A stretch of 64,000 nt of DNA, from the NCBI RefSeq assembly GCF_000235505.1, contig NZ_JH379029.1:447798-511797 (forward strand). The letters are read 5' to 3'. The notes beneath the pieces were generated by a model, which was not told where the DNA came from, did no database searches, and worked only from the letters and a program-made list of their open reading frames with translations. Below, piece after piece: positions 34,635-44,053 of the stretch. Both the position numbers and the translations under genes were made by a program. Within the stretch, counting starts at the first letter, position 1; each line of letters starts with the position of its first letter. The DNA is from Hungatella hathewayi WAL-18680. Lineage in GTDB: Bacteria > Bacillota > Clostridia > Lachnospirales > Lachnospiraceae.

Positions 34635-37600
34635 TCATCCCTCGCCATCCACCAAATCCGCCTTTAACTCCCCAAACTCCTCCCGCTCAAACTCCTGAAT
34701 CGAGATGCACTTCTTATTCGGGTTGGCGAACACGAATATTTTATCTACCGTCTCCACATAATTCTGAATCTTATCATTGGTCGCTGAAATCAGCGCCTGG
34801 AAGCCGAGGCCTCGTATCAGCTGGATACAGCTGGCCACCTTCTCCGCGTCCATCTTCGAAAATGCCTCGTCCAGCACCACCAGCCGTATCGTCGGGTTCC
34901 GCTGCACCTTCGGCTTTAAATTAATCCTGTACGCCTGCGCAAAGCTAGCCAGCAGCGCTACATATAATGGGTTCTGCCCCTCGCCGCCGGAATTCTTCTT
35001 TATCATCTTGCTCAGCCGAATCTTGATTGTCTCATCCTCATTCTGGACAAGCTGCTGCATATCAAAGGACAGATACGTCCGGTAGTCTGCGTACTTATCC
35101 ATATTCCGCTTCGCTTCCTCCAGTTCCTCCGGCGTCGCGTTGTCCGGCGGGATGAAGACATTAATCAAATCATTCACCATCTGCCCATAATGATTCTCAT
35201 GCTCCATGGTGAAGAAATCCAGCTGGTTATCCATGGACACGTCCAGCTGCGCCGGGTTAATCTCCAGCGAATCCGCCATAAACATATCGTAATACTGTCC
35301 ATCCGGCCCCTTGTTCTTGCCGATATAGAACTGATACTTATCCTTACCAAAATCCAGCCCGCTTATTACCCGGTTCAATTCATCCTTGCGGATCAGCGCT
35401 TCCCGGATGGCACTGCGGATTTTGTACATGAAATCATCTTTAAAATGCTCCACGGCCGACCTGGCCTGCTCCGCCGCACTCTTCCTATACTCCTCCAGTC
35501 TGTCACAACTCAGCTTCTCCAACAGCTTCTCATATTCACTGTTGTCATCCGATGAGAGTGAGAAACTCCGATTCAGATAAACCCGCAGATACTCCCCACG
35601 CAAATCCGTCAGCTTCTGCTTCTCCTCATCCTTCTTCTCAATCGCCTTCTGCAGCTTCGCCCCATACTCATTTCCCATAAGGTCATATCTGGGGTTGCTC
35701 CGCTTCTCAAGCTCCGCCCGCAGCGATTCTTCCGCCGCAGCCGCAACCGCCAGCATTCCCACAGCCCCCGTGCTTCCGGCGCCTGCCCGTTTATCCTCCG
35801 TCAGCATCTCATCATTCCCAGCACCTGCCATCTCCCCCGCAGCCACCCGGCCCGCCAGTCTCACATCCGGCCTGCCAGCCCCCGGACTTCCATCCTCCAA
35901 CTCAGCCGCCCACTCCTCTTCCAGCTCCCTCTCCTTCACAATCAACTCTTCCTGCAGTCGAATCGCCTCATCCCTATCCTTCTTCAGCGCATTCTCCCCA
36001 TCATAAATCAGCCTCTCATTCTCCCTAAGCACGCCCTTCCTGGCCTCGCACAGCTCCAGCAGCGCCTCTCTCTCCTTCTCCCAGACCTCCACATTCCGCG
36101 CCTTCAGTCCATCCAGCTTCTCCCGCAGCTTCCTCTGCTCCACCTTCTTCTTCTCCAGCGCTTCCATATCCGCCTTCCACTCCAGATAAACCGACACATC
36201 ATGGTTCATCCCTTCCAGCTTCAGTATCCCCTCACACTCCCGCAGCACTTCCATCTGCGGCTCTCTCTCCTCCGCAATCTCCGCCAGCGTCTTCTCCAAC
36301 AGCTTCACTCTCTGCCGCACGCTGCTCTTCCCAATATAAGCAAACTTCGTATACTGCTCCGGATTGATATGCTGAATCCGGTAACTGTGATATAGTACAC
36401 AGTCCCTGGTTATCCCAATCTTGCATTTCCGAAGTTCATCAACCCCCTCACATTTCACAACCTTCCCCAGCAGAAAATCAATATACGCCTGCACATAATC
36501 TCTCCGGACGCTGACTTCCTCCGCCAGCGCCCCCTCCATCACCACATGGCTGTCCTGCATCACCTTCTCCGTGTCCAGCACCGCCACCCGGTAATACTTC
36601 TGCTTATCCAGCTCCTCATAAATCTTCATTGCCGCCCGCGCATACTTCGGCTCCACAATCAGCGACAGCTTATTGCCGCCCATGTACCCCTCAACCGCAT
36701 TTCTCCACTGGTCGTCCTTGATATCCATCAAATCCGCCAGTATCTCCACCGACACACTCTTCCCCGTCTCCTGGTACAGCCGGTTCTGCAGCATCGTCCT
36801 GGCCTGCTCCAGCTCCTTCGGGTAAGCCTTATTCCCGGCCTTCAGCTGCTCCAGCTCTTCCCTGGCCTGCTGCTCCCGCCGCTTCAAATCCCGAAGAATC
36901 CCATTGGCCTCCTGCCGCTGCTTATCCACGTCCGAAAGCATTTCCCCGATATCCTTCTTCAACCGGACAATCCCTTCCTCCGTGATACTCCCATCCGAAA
37001 ACGCCTCAATATCCCAAATGGTCCGGTTGGAAGTCACATCCTGGTCCACCCAGGCATTCAGAGCAGACGCCGTCGTCTCCCACCGCGCCTTCCCGTTTCC
37101 CAGCCGTTCCACCAATTCATTCAGTGACGCCAGCTGCGCCTTCAGCTCCTCATACCCCGATGCGGAAATCTGCTTCAGCAGTTCATCACTCTTGCCTGCC
37201 AGCTCCTCAATTTCCCGCTCCAGCCCCTTCTTCTCCTCCTGCCGCTTCGCCAGTTCCTCCGTCGTCAGCCGAATCCGCTCCTGGGTCGTCTGCGCCACCC
37301 GCCGCGACTGCAGAATATCCAGCTTTTGCACATAATACCGATACGTGTCAATCGTATTTCTCGCTTCCCGCACCTTCTCATACTGCCCGCAGATCCCCTT
37401 CAGCTGTTCAATCTCCCGGCACGTATCCTCAATCTTCTTCCGCATCCGCCCATACTGCATCACGCTCTCCTGCATGTCCTCAATATGGATGTCCTGCTCC
37501 ATGCAGATATATTCCTTCACAAACTCTTCCAGCTTGATATTCATCCGAAACGGAATCGCCCTCTTGAACAACAGCGGGAACTTCTCCGAATCCAGTCCCC

Positions 37601-38183
37601 CCAGGTAAATGTCGTAGAGCTGCTTTCGAAACCTCTCATTATGGCTCCCGTAATAGCACTCCTCCTTCGAATAATTCCGAAGAAGAAACTCCTTCACTTC
37701 CTCCGTAGACATAGCCCTAGTACCGTTCCCAATCCGGTACTCATGCTCCGGCACTCCCCCCTTATGCCAGAAAAACATCCTGGAAATCTCATTGGTGGCC
37801 GTCTCCACATCAAACACCACGCCCACACACTGACATTCCCCCGTATCCGTCTGCCGCAGCTCCAGCACAATCGTAGAAGAGAAATTCTGATTCCGCAGAT
37901 ACGCAAACTCATTATTCTCCCCAATATTAATCATTCCCCGCAGGTACTCAATCAAATTCCGGTCCGAATCATCAGCCGCCGCCTTATTAAAAAACCCGCG
38001 CCCGTCCGTATTGGCATACAGCACAATCTGCATGGCGTCAATCACCGTCGACTTACCGCTCCCTGAATGCCCGGTAAAGAAGTTAACCCCTTCGCTGAAC
38101 GACAGCGTTTTATGCTTAATATAATGCCAGTTATTCAAAACTATCCTTGATAATGCCTCAAATCTCGGTTTCGTCGCTGTCAT
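34635..38183 (-). CDS. jetC: Wadjet/Mks-type SMC ATPase JetC (MukB/MksF-like)
   Basis: About 1182 residues from ATG 38183, which overlaps the jetB stop by 26 bp. Walker A is GHSGSGKSTVIDAMQ (about 35), the ABC signature SGGEGQNPLY and Walker B LVVLDEAFSKMD lie near the C-terminus, with long coiled coils between. A Gly/Ala-rich stretch of about 55 residues (GSPGAGRP... AGAGSTGAVG) interrupts the second coiled coil. It is the motor of SMC complexes that extrude DNA loops and, in Wadjet, recognise plasmid DNA for cleavage by JetD. Confidence 0.88.
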   Translation of the reverse strand: MTATKPRFEALSRIVLNNWHYIKHKTLSFSEGVNFFTGHSGSGKSTVIDAMQIVLYANTDGRGFFNKAAADDSDRNLIEYLRGMINIGENNEFAYLRNQNFSSTIVLELRQTDTGECQCVGVVFDVETATNEISRMFFWHKGGVPEHEYRIGNGTRAMSTEEVKEFLLRNYSKEECYYGSHNERFRKQLYDIYLGGLDSEKFPLLFKRAIPFRMNIKLEEFVKEYICMEQDIHIEDMQESVMQYGRMRKKIEDTCREIEQLKGICGQYEKVREARNTIDTYRYYVQKLDILQSRRVAQTTQERIRLTTEELAKRQEEKKGLEREIEELAGKSDELLKQISASGYEELKAQLASLNELVERLGNGKARWETTASALNAWVDQDVTSNRTIWDIEAFSDGSITEEGIVRLKKDIGEMLSDVDKQRQEANGILRDLKRREQQAREELEQLKAGNKAYPKELEQARTMLQNRLYQETGKSVSVEILADLMDIKDDQWRNAVEGYMGGNKLSLIVEPKYARAAMKIYEELDKQKYYRVAVLDTEKVMQDSHVVMEGALAEEVSVRRDYVQAYIDFLLGKVVKCEGVDELRKCKIGITRDCVLYHSYRIQHINPEQYTKFAYIGKSSVRQRVKLLEKTLAEIAEEREPQMEVLRECEGILKLEGMNHDVSVYLEWKADMEALEKKKVEQRKLREKLDGLKARNVEVWEKEREALLELCEARKGVLRENERLIYDGENALKKDRDEAIRLQEELIVKERELEEEWAAELEDGSPGAGRPDVRLAGRVAAGEMAGAGNDEMLTEDKRAGAGSTGAVGMLAVAAAAEESLRAELEKRSNPRYDLMGNEYGAKLQKAIEKKDEEKQKLTDLRGEYLRVYLNRSFSLSSDDNSEYEKLLEKLSCDRLEEYRKSAAEQARSAVEHFKDDFMYKIRSAIREALIRKDELNRVISGLDFGKDKYQFYIGKNKGPDGQYYDMFMADSLEINPAQLDVSMDNQLDFFTMEHENHYGQMVNDLINVFIPPDNATPEELEEAKRNMDKYADYRTYLSFDMQQLVQNEDETIKIRLSKMIKKNSGGEGQNPLYVALLASFAQAYRINLKPKVQRNPTIRLVVLDEAFSKMDAEKVASCIQLIRGLGFQALISATNDKIQNYVETVDKIFVFANPNKKCISIQEFEREEFGELKADLVDGEG

Positions 38184-38781
38184 CCTCGTCCTCTCCTTCC
38201 CCATAAGATTCCAAAAGCCCCCGCACGTCGTCCCCAAACAGCACCACATTAATACACGGGTAAATGATGATGCGGCTGTGTCCTTCCAGCTCGTCCATCA
38301 TTTCCAGCGGCTCAATAATCTGATATTTTTTTAACAATGAAATCGCCCGCCGGATATCCGTCGCCGACGGCTGCTTCTTAAACAACCGGTAATTCCCCAG
38401 TCTCTCATGCATATCGCTAAGCGTCGTGTACACATTCACAGAGGACGACACCGACGCCATCTGCTCATCGTATATCAGCTTCAAAATCAGCAGATACAGC
38501 GTCGCCAGCTTCGGCAGCTTGTCCCCCACCACAGCCTCGCCCCGGACATAAATCACCCCCAGCTGGCTGTTCTCCATCACCTCAATCCCCATAACCCGGA
38601 AATACTCCCGGATAAACTCCAAATGCTTATTACACACATAAAAATCCCGGTTCCCGGTAAACCGCCCGGTCTTCTTATCATATTTCCTCTCCAGTAAAAA
38701 TGTCTGCTTATACAACAGCTGAATCGACTGCGTCACCTTCAACTGCTCCTCCGGCGACAACTCCTCATAATAATTTATCAT
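38158..38781 (-). CDS. jetB: JetB/MksE-like kite subunit
   Basis: 207 residues; its ATG overlaps the jetA stop by 4 bp (ATGA). It is a winged-helix-type protein with an acidic C-terminus (GEGEDEDDSDE), as expected for the kite subunit that bridges the SMC and kleisin parts (DUF4194/DUF6063-type). ATDIRRAISLLKKYQIIEPLE is the typical winged-helix segment. The assignment depends strongly on its place between jetA and jetC. Confidence 0.8.
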   Translation of the reverse strand: MINYYEELSPEEQLKVTQSIQLLYKQTFLLERKYDKKTGRFTGNRDFYVCNKHLEFIREYFRVMGIEVMENSQLGVIYVRGEAVVGDKLPKLATLYLLILKLIYDEQMASVSSSVNVYTTLSDMHERLGNYRLFKKQPSATDIRRAISLLKKYQIIEPLEMMDELEGHSRIIIYPCINVVLFGDDVRGLLESYGEGEDEDDSDETEI

Positions 38782-40157
38782 CCGTTCTTCCTCTTCTTCT
38801 CAAACACCAGCTTCGGATAACGGTACCGCCCGTTATCAATCGCTTCCGTCTCCTGCTCCCGCACCCGGTACGGGCTGTCCTTCCTGGTCGAATAATCATA
38901 GGCCAGCACCAGCTTCTCAAAATCCTCATCCGAAGAAACCGTCCCCGGTGTCACTTCCATCCGCCCGTCCGTCATATGGGAAAATACAAACTCCTCGATT
39001 TGTTTTCTGCTATACCGGTTGCGGATTTTATTCAGCTTCAGAATCTCATCCTTCGACAACTCCTCCGGCTCCTCATCCGCCGACAAATGCTCCGTAAAAT
39101 CCTGCCGCGGCCTCCGTGGCCGGTAAAGAGACTTGTCTGACAGAATCGTAAACTGGGACAGATTCATCATCCCCCCGATTTCTCCAATCTCCTCATCCTG
39201 TCTGTCTGACAAGGACAAATGATTCAACAGCTGAATCACCAGCCCCTTCATATTGTCCTCCTCATTCAACAGATAATTCAGCCTCGTCACCGTAGCCCGG
39301 ATATACTTGGAATGCTCCTTATCCATATTGGCAATCCGGTGCTCAATATCGTCAAAGCCCCGCTCAATCAAATCAATCTGCTCCAGAACCGACCGCACTT
39401 CCACACTCTTCCCCCGCATCCGCCGGTTCCGCTCACAGACCTCGGAAAGCCACTCCGGATTCTGCCGCATCTCATTGAGCCACATCTTGATATCCGTCTT
39501 GTAGAGATAAAAATTATCCGAAGTCTTCAAAATGTGATACTTCCTGCGGACAATCTCCTCCACATACCCGTCCAGATGCTCCTTAAGCAAATCCCCATAG
39601 AACCCCTTCTCCAGCAGACTCGCAAAAAACTTATCCATATTGTGCAGCATATCCTGCAGCGTCTTATTCAGTTTCCTGGTATTCACAAGAGCCGTTTTCA
39701 GCAAGGACAGATTCGCCCGCGCGTCATTCTTAAATGAGAACAAAATGGCATAAATATTCTGAATATACACCTGCGTCGCATCCCCCTCGTCACTGCAAAG
39801 CTGGGTAAACGCGTCCACAAACACCGCCGCATAATCCGGTATCACAATGTTGACGGTCATCGAATAATAGTCATCCACCTTCCGCAGCCACCCGGCCCGC
39901 AAAAGCCAGTTCAAAATCCGCGTAGCCATGGGCTCCAGCAAATCAAAATCATCCTCCATCTCATCCTGCTCCAGAAAGATTTTCTGCTTGGAAAAATAAT
40001 CACTGAGCGTCTGAATACAGATTTCCCGTGACAGGAAATAATTGCTGTACTGGTACTCCTCATTGATTTGCAGCAAAGCCTCTATGTAGATGGGACGGTT
40101 TTTGGAGCGGAACAGGCTCCAGAAGTTATCAGGAATTTCATTTAATAGTTGTTTCAT
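38778..40157 (-). CDS. jetA: JetA/MksB-like kleisin subunit
   Basis: 459 residues, ATG 40157. The N-terminus (NEIPDNFWSLFRSKNRPIYIEALLQI) and the HILKTSDNFYLYK/MRQNPEWL regions match the Firmicutes JetA family found in Wadjet operons. It should act as the kleisin that closes the SMC ring. First gene of jetA-jetB-jetC-DUF3783, all overlapping or closely spaced; a terminator of the upstream nth operon lies 59 bp before it. Confidence 0.82.
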   Translation of the reverse strand: MKQLLNEIPDNFWSLFRSKNRPIYIEALLQINEEYQYSNYFLSREICIQTLSDYFSKQKIFLEQDEMEDDFDLLEPMATRILNWLLRAGWLRKVDDYYSMTVNIVIPDYAAVFVDAFTQLCSDEGDATQVYIQNIYAILFSFKNDARANLSLLKTALVNTRKLNKTLQDMLHNMDKFFASLLEKGFYGDLLKEHLDGYVEEIVRRKYHILKTSDNFYLYKTDIKMWLNEMRQNPEWLSEVCERNRRMRGKSVEVRSVLEQIDLIERGFDDIEHRIANMDKEHSKYIRATVTRLNYLLNEEDNMKGLVIQLLNHLSLSDRQDEEIGEIGGMMNLSQFTILSDKSLYRPRRPRQDFTEHLSADEEPEELSKDEILKLNKIRNRYSRKQIEEFVFSHMTDGRMEVTPGTVSSDEDFEKLVLAYDYSTRKDSPYRVREQETEAIDNGRYRYPKLVFEKKRKNG

Positions 40158-40215
40158 CGCCAGTATTTTCTTTCTCTCTATAAAAGGTCCCCTCGCGGGA
40201 TACCGTTATCAGTAA

Positions 40216-40264
40216 TAAAAAACTCCCTTATAGTTTACCATATCTGGCAAACGTAAGGAAGTTA
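40216..40264 (-). terminator. Intrinsic terminator of the nth operon
   Basis: On the minus strand AACTTCCTTA...TAAGGGAGTT with inner GTTTGCCA/TGGTAAAC makes a long, slightly imperfect stem followed by TTTTTT. It isolates the flagellar-ftsEX-nth strand from the jet operon. Confidence 0.88.
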
Positions 40265-40313
40265 ATTATCAACATTATCTCTTTATCGCAATTCCAGGCC
40301 AACTGAAAAAACC

Positions 40314-40568
40314 TTACTTCGCCGCCCTGTAAAATTCCCTCAAATCCTCTTTCACATCCTCCGGCAGCGCTGTCTTCTTCACGCCCCGAATCGCCCCTTC
40401 CATCGCCAGCAGCCGATGAATACAGGCAGAATCATCAATGGCCTTAATCTTCAGCCAGGCCTGCTTGCTCCCTGTCTCCCGCAGCTGCTCTGCCGTGGTT
40501 ATCCCCACCTCTCCCAGCTGCTTCTCAATCACTTCTCCAAGATTTACCATCTTCGCTATCTCGCCCAT
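40314..40568 (-). CDS. TfoX C-terminal domain protein
   Basis: 84 residues from ATG 40568 (GGAG 10 bp upstream), ending just before a terminator. The sequence (NLGEVIEKQLGEVGITTAEQLRETGSKQAW, then CIHRLLAMEGAIRGV) matches the helix-hairpin-helix-like TfoX_C domain. It lacks the N-terminal TfoX domain, as is common in Firmicutes. Its role is unknown. It starts 5 bp after the nth stop. Confidence 0.85.
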   Translation of the reverse strand: MGEIAKMVNLGEVIEKQLGEVGITTAEQLRETGSKQAWLKIKAIDDSACIHRLLAMEGAIRGVKKTALPEDVKEDLREFYRAAK

Positions 40569-40573
40569 AACCT

Positions 40574-41209
40574 CTACACTCCAATCTTCCCACAGATATC
40601 CTTCAGGCAGCATCTGTCACAAAACGGTTTTGTCCGTGCTGTGCAGACATCTCTTCCATGGAACACCAGCCGGTGGCAGAAATCGCTTCCCTCCTCCGGC
40701 GGAATCAGTTTCCACAGCGCCATCTCCACCTTCTTCGGCTCCTTCACACCGTCCACCAGCCCAATCCGGTTCACCAGCCGGATGCAGTGGGTATCCGTCA
40801 CAATCGCCGGCTTTCCAAACACATCCCCCATAATCAGGTTCGCGCTCTTTCTCCCCACTCCGGGCAGTTTCATCAGCGCGTCAAAATCATCCGGCACCTT
40901 TCCGCCAAATTCGTCCCTCAGCATCTTCATACAACCGCTGATATCCCTGGCCTTGCTGTGTCCCAGCCCGCACGGTTTCACAATCCGCTCAATATCATCC
41001 ACGTCCGCCTCCGCCAGAGACTCCACGTCCGGATACTTCGCATACAAATCCTGTACCACCACATTCACCCGCGCATCCGTACACTGGGCCGCCAGCCGCA
41101 CACTCACCAGCAGCTTCCACGCCTGGTTGTAGTCCAGCGTACATCCCGCCTCCGGGTACTCCTTCTTCAAGCGCTCCACCACTTCCAGCGCCAGTTCCTC
41201 TTTCGTCAT
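40574..41209 (-). CDS. nth: Endonuclease III (DNA glycosylase/AP lyase)
   Basis: 211 residues from ATG 41209 (AGGTGG 8 bp upstream). The helix-hairpin-helix LPGVGRKSANLIMGD carries the catalytic Lys, VTDTHC the catalytic Asp, and the C-terminal cysteines in CTARTKPFCDRCCLKDIC bind the [4Fe-4S] cluster (first gap 7 rather than the 6 residues of E. coli). It removes oxidised pyrimidines in base-excision repair. Confidence 0.95.
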   Translation of the reverse strand: MTKEELALEVVERLKKEYPEAGCTLDYNQAWKLLVSVRLAAQCTDARVNVVVQDLYAKYPDVESLAEADVDDIERIVKPCGLGHSKARDISGCMKMLRDEFGGKVPDDFDALMKLPGVGRKSANLIMGDVFGKPAIVTDTHCIRLVNRIGLVDGVKEPKKVEMALWKLIPPEEGSDFCHRLVFHGRDVCTARTKPFCDRCCLKDICGKIGV

Positions 41210-41287
41210 TCTTTCATCCCACCTTTCACACAGCCATGCCCGGCCATCTCTCAAAGACACTGCGACATGTCCGGCACATCCTCCACA

Positions 41288-42196
41288 TCATCTCTTCTTC
41301 AATTTCCCCAAAACCGACAATGCCCCCACAACTCCCGTCACAACTCCCAGGAGCACACAGGCCACAATCAGCTGCGGGAACACCGCTTCCCACGGCAGCA
41401 GCGTCACGCCTCCGTCCGCCAGCCGCAGCCCCGAAGACACCAGACCAACGCCCCAGCGGTAACACCCAAACAACAGTAGCAGCGGAACACACAGCCCCAG
41501 AAGCGCCATCACAAATGCCTGCACGCAGAACGGGACCTTGATAAATTCCTCCCTGGCCCCCATCAGCCGCATCACATGCATCTTGTCCTTCTGCGCCTCA
41601 ATCACAACCGACAGCGTATTATGTATCAGCAGAACCGAGAGCAGCACCAGAAGCCCCGCGCTTCCCATGGCCACTCTGGAAATCACATCCTTCATCTTCA
41701 CCAGCGCCCGTACCGTGTCCGCCGAGTGGGTCACCTTACGCACCCCCTCCAGACTCGACGCATAAGCCACAAATGACTCCTGCTGCTCAATTCCCTTGAT
41801 ATACACCTGAAAATGACTGGAAGCCGACAACGGATTATCATCCTCGAAAATCCCTTCCATCAACTCCGTCTCCTCAAAGAAATCCGCCCGAAACTCGTCC
41901 CAGGCTTCATCCGCCGTCGTGTAGACCGTCCTCAGCACCTCCGCCCGGTTTCGAATCAGATTTCCCACCTCATCAATCCGTTCCGGTGCCACATCCTCAT
42001 CAAAGAAGACCGCCACATACACGTCCTCCTCCGTCCTCTGAAGCACACTGTCCACGTTGAGAACCGCCAGAAACAGAAGCCCAAACAGGAAGATACAGGC
42101 CGACATCGTCAATGCCGAAGCTGCCGTATATACCTTATGATACCACAAATTCTTCCATCCGAGTTTAAAAAGATATCTCCAGGTCCTAAAATTCAT
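41288..42196 (-). CDS. ftsX: Cell-division ABC transporter permease FtsX
   Basis: 302 residues: one N-terminal membrane segment (about 26-46), an extracellular domain, then three membrane segments (about 180-295), the FtsX topology. VSVVIEAQKDKMHVMRLMGAREEFIKVPF contains the conserved MRLMGA coupling helix. With FtsE it activates peptidoglycan hydrolases at the membrane. Its start overlaps ftsE by 11 bp. Confidence 0.94.
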   Translation of the reverse strand: MNFRTWRYLFKLGWKNLWYHKVYTAASALTMSACIFLFGLLFLAVLNVDSVLQRTEEDVYVAVFFDEDVAPERIDEVGNLIRNRAEVLRTVYTTADEAWDEFRADFFEETELMEGIFEDDNPLSASSHFQVYIKGIEQQESFVAYASSLEGVRKVTHSADTVRALVKMKDVISRVAMGSAGLLVLLSVLLIHNTLSVVIEAQKDKMHVMRLMGAREEFIKVPFCVQAFVMALLGLCVPLLLLFGCYRWGVGLVSSGLRLADGGVTLLPWEAVFPQLIVACVLLGVVTGVVGALSVLGKLKKR

Positions 42197-42881
42197 AAGA
42201 AAGTCCTCCCTTGCCGCTATCCCGGATTACCTTCCCGTACCGGACGGATATCTCCCTCTTCTTCATGGACTTCACCAAATCCTGATTGTGGGACACCGTC
42301 AGAATCGTCGTCCCCTGATCATTAATCTTCTCCAGCAGGCGCATAATATCCTCCGCGTTCCGCTGGTCTAAATTCCCCGTAGGCTCATCCGCCAGCAGAA
42401 GCACCGGCCGGTTGACCATCGCTCTCGCCAGCGCCGTCCTCTGCTTCTCCCCGCCGGACAACTGCCCCGGATAACAGCCTGCCTTCTTCTCAAGCCCTAC
42501 CTTAAAAAGGGCATCCCGCACGCTGACCTTCATATCTCTCGGCTCCGCCCCAATCACCCGCTGGGCAAACGCTACATTTTCATACACCGTAAAATCAGGA
42601 AACAGCTTAAAATCCTGGAACACCATCCCGATAAACCGCCGGTAGCGGTAAATCTGCCGCTCCTTCAACTGACTCAGCTGAATTCCATTTACTATGAGAT
42701 TCCCCTTCGTCGGCTCCGTCTCCTTCAGTATCAGCTCCAGCATCGTCGTCTTCCCGGCCCCGCTGTTCCCCGTCAGAAACACGAACTCCCCGGCCTTAAT
42801 CTCCAGACTCACATTGTCCAGCGCCTTCTGGCTTCCATATACCTTTGTCACATGGTCCAACACAATCATGCGATTATCCAT
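42186..42881 (-). CDS. ftsE: Cell-division ATP-binding protein FtsE
   Basis: 231 residues. Walker A GNSGAGKTTML, Q-loop VFQDFKLFP, signature LSGGEKQRTALARA, Walker B LLADEPTGNLD and switch His SHNQD are all intact. It pairs with FtsX. It lies 28 bp after flhB on the same strand, so it may be partly transcribed with the flagellar genes. Confidence 0.95.
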   Translation of the reverse strand: MDNRMIVLDHVTKVYGSQKALDNVSLEIKAGEFVFLTGNSGAGKTTMLELILKETEPTKGNLIVNGIQLSQLKERQIYRYRRFIGMVFQDFKLFPDFTVYENVAFAQRVIGAEPRDMKVSVRDALFKVGLEKKAGCYPGQLSGGEKQRTALARAMVNRPVLLLADEPTGNLDQRNAEDIMRLLEKINDQGTTILTVSHNQDLVKSMKKREISVRYGKVIRDSGKGGLSYEF

Positions 42882-42909
42882 GACTCTCCTCTTTCCCTGT
42901 CCATTTCGC

Positions 42910-43974
42910 CTAAACCTTTTTCTTCTTCAGCTTGTACACAAATGCCAGCACCTGCGCCACAGCCTGATAGTACTCCTCCGGAATCTCCATATCAACTTCC
43001 ACAGCCGCAAAAAGCCCTCTTGCCAGCGGCGGATTCTCCATAATATAAACCCCGTTCTCCTCGCCAATCTCCACAATCTTGAGCGCGACCCGGTCGGCAC
43101 CCTTCGCCAGCACCACCGGCGCCCGGTGCGCGTTCGAATCATATCCCAGCGCCACCGCAAAGTGGGTCGGGTTTCTGATAATGACATCCGCCTTCGGCAC
43201 GTTCTGCATCATACGCCTGGACGCAATCTGGCGCTGACGTTCCCTGATACGCCCCTTGATCTGCGGGTCACCTTCCATCTGCTTGTACTCGTCCTTAATC
43301 TCCTGCTTGCTCATGCGCAGGTTCTTCTCATACTCCCACCACTGATACAGGAAATCAAAGCCTGCCACGAAAATGAAGGCGATACCCACCGTATTCACCA
43401 GCGCAATCGCCGTCTTCCCCGTGTAAGCCACCGCTCCCGCCACACTGCCATCCATCAGTCTGGCAAACTCGTGCATCCGGCTCTTCACAAATAGATAAAT
43501 CGCCACAATCAGGCAGGTAATCTTCACAACAGCCTTCAAAAGCTCCACCAGCGCACGCATGGAAAACATCCGCTTGAATCCCTTCATCGGACTGATTCTC
43601 TCCAGTTTAAATTTCATAACTTCCCAGGAAAATGCCATTCTCGTCTGAAAGAATGTCACAATGACAGCCGTCAGCACACCAATCAGCAGAAGCGGCAGCG
43701 CCGCACTGGCAAAATAAATCATTGCCCTGCCCATGGTCTCCTGGACATTCATATCCGTAAGATGAAAATTCCTGTCCGCGGCATAAGAAAAAAACAGTTC
43801 CACACTGCTTTTCAGATTTTTATAAATCCCAGGCGCCAGCGCCCCCAGGGAATTGAACAGAACAAGGATGCTGGCCACAGCCGCCACATCATTGCTCTGA
43901 AATACATTACCCTTCTTTCGTTCGTCCTGCCGCCTTTTCGGGGTGGCTTTCTCTGTCTTTTCCTCCGCGGCCAT
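42910..43974 (-). CDS. flhB: Flagellar export switch protein FlhB
   Basis: 354 residues, normal for FlhB. Four membrane segments occupy about 30-215; the self-cleavage motif NPTH is in RNPTHFAVALGYD (about 265). The N-terminus EKTEKATPKRRQDERKKGNV is typical. It switches substrate specificity of the export apparatus from rod/hook to filament proteins. It follows fliR by 80 bp and ends the export-gate cluster; flhA, flhF and flhG, which commonly follow, are not here. Confidence 0.97.
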   Translation of the reverse strand: MAAEEKTEKATPKRRQDERKKGNVFQSNDVAAVASILVLFNSLGALAPGIYKNLKSSVELFFSYAADRNFHLTDMNVQETMGRAMIYFASAALPLLLIGVLTAVIVTFFQTRMAFSWEVMKFKLERISPMKGFKRMFSMRALVELLKAVVKITCLIVAIYLFVKSRMHEFARLMDGSVAGAVAYTGKTAIALVNTVGIAFIFVAGFDFLYQWWEYEKNLRMSKQEIKDEYKQMEGDPQIKGRIRERQRQIASRRMMQNVPKADVIIRNPTHFAVALGYDSNAHRAPVVLAKGADRVALKIVEIGEENGVYIMENPPLARGLFAAVEVDMEIPEEYYQAVAQVLAFVYKLKKKKV

Positions 43975-44053
43975 GAATCATCCCCCCAATCCTGCGGAAC
44001 TCTTTTTATGAAACCACTTCTAATAAAACCACTCGGCCCAAGCGCTTCCGCTC

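Noticed and set aside
36546-38066. Long plus-strand frames opposite jetC and jetB
   Set aside because: They are antisense to clear SMC-complex genes and have His/Pro/Leu-rich, motif-free translations.
40658-41479. A 273-codon plus-strand frame
   Set aside because: It is antisense to nth and ftsX, which have intact catalytic motifs.
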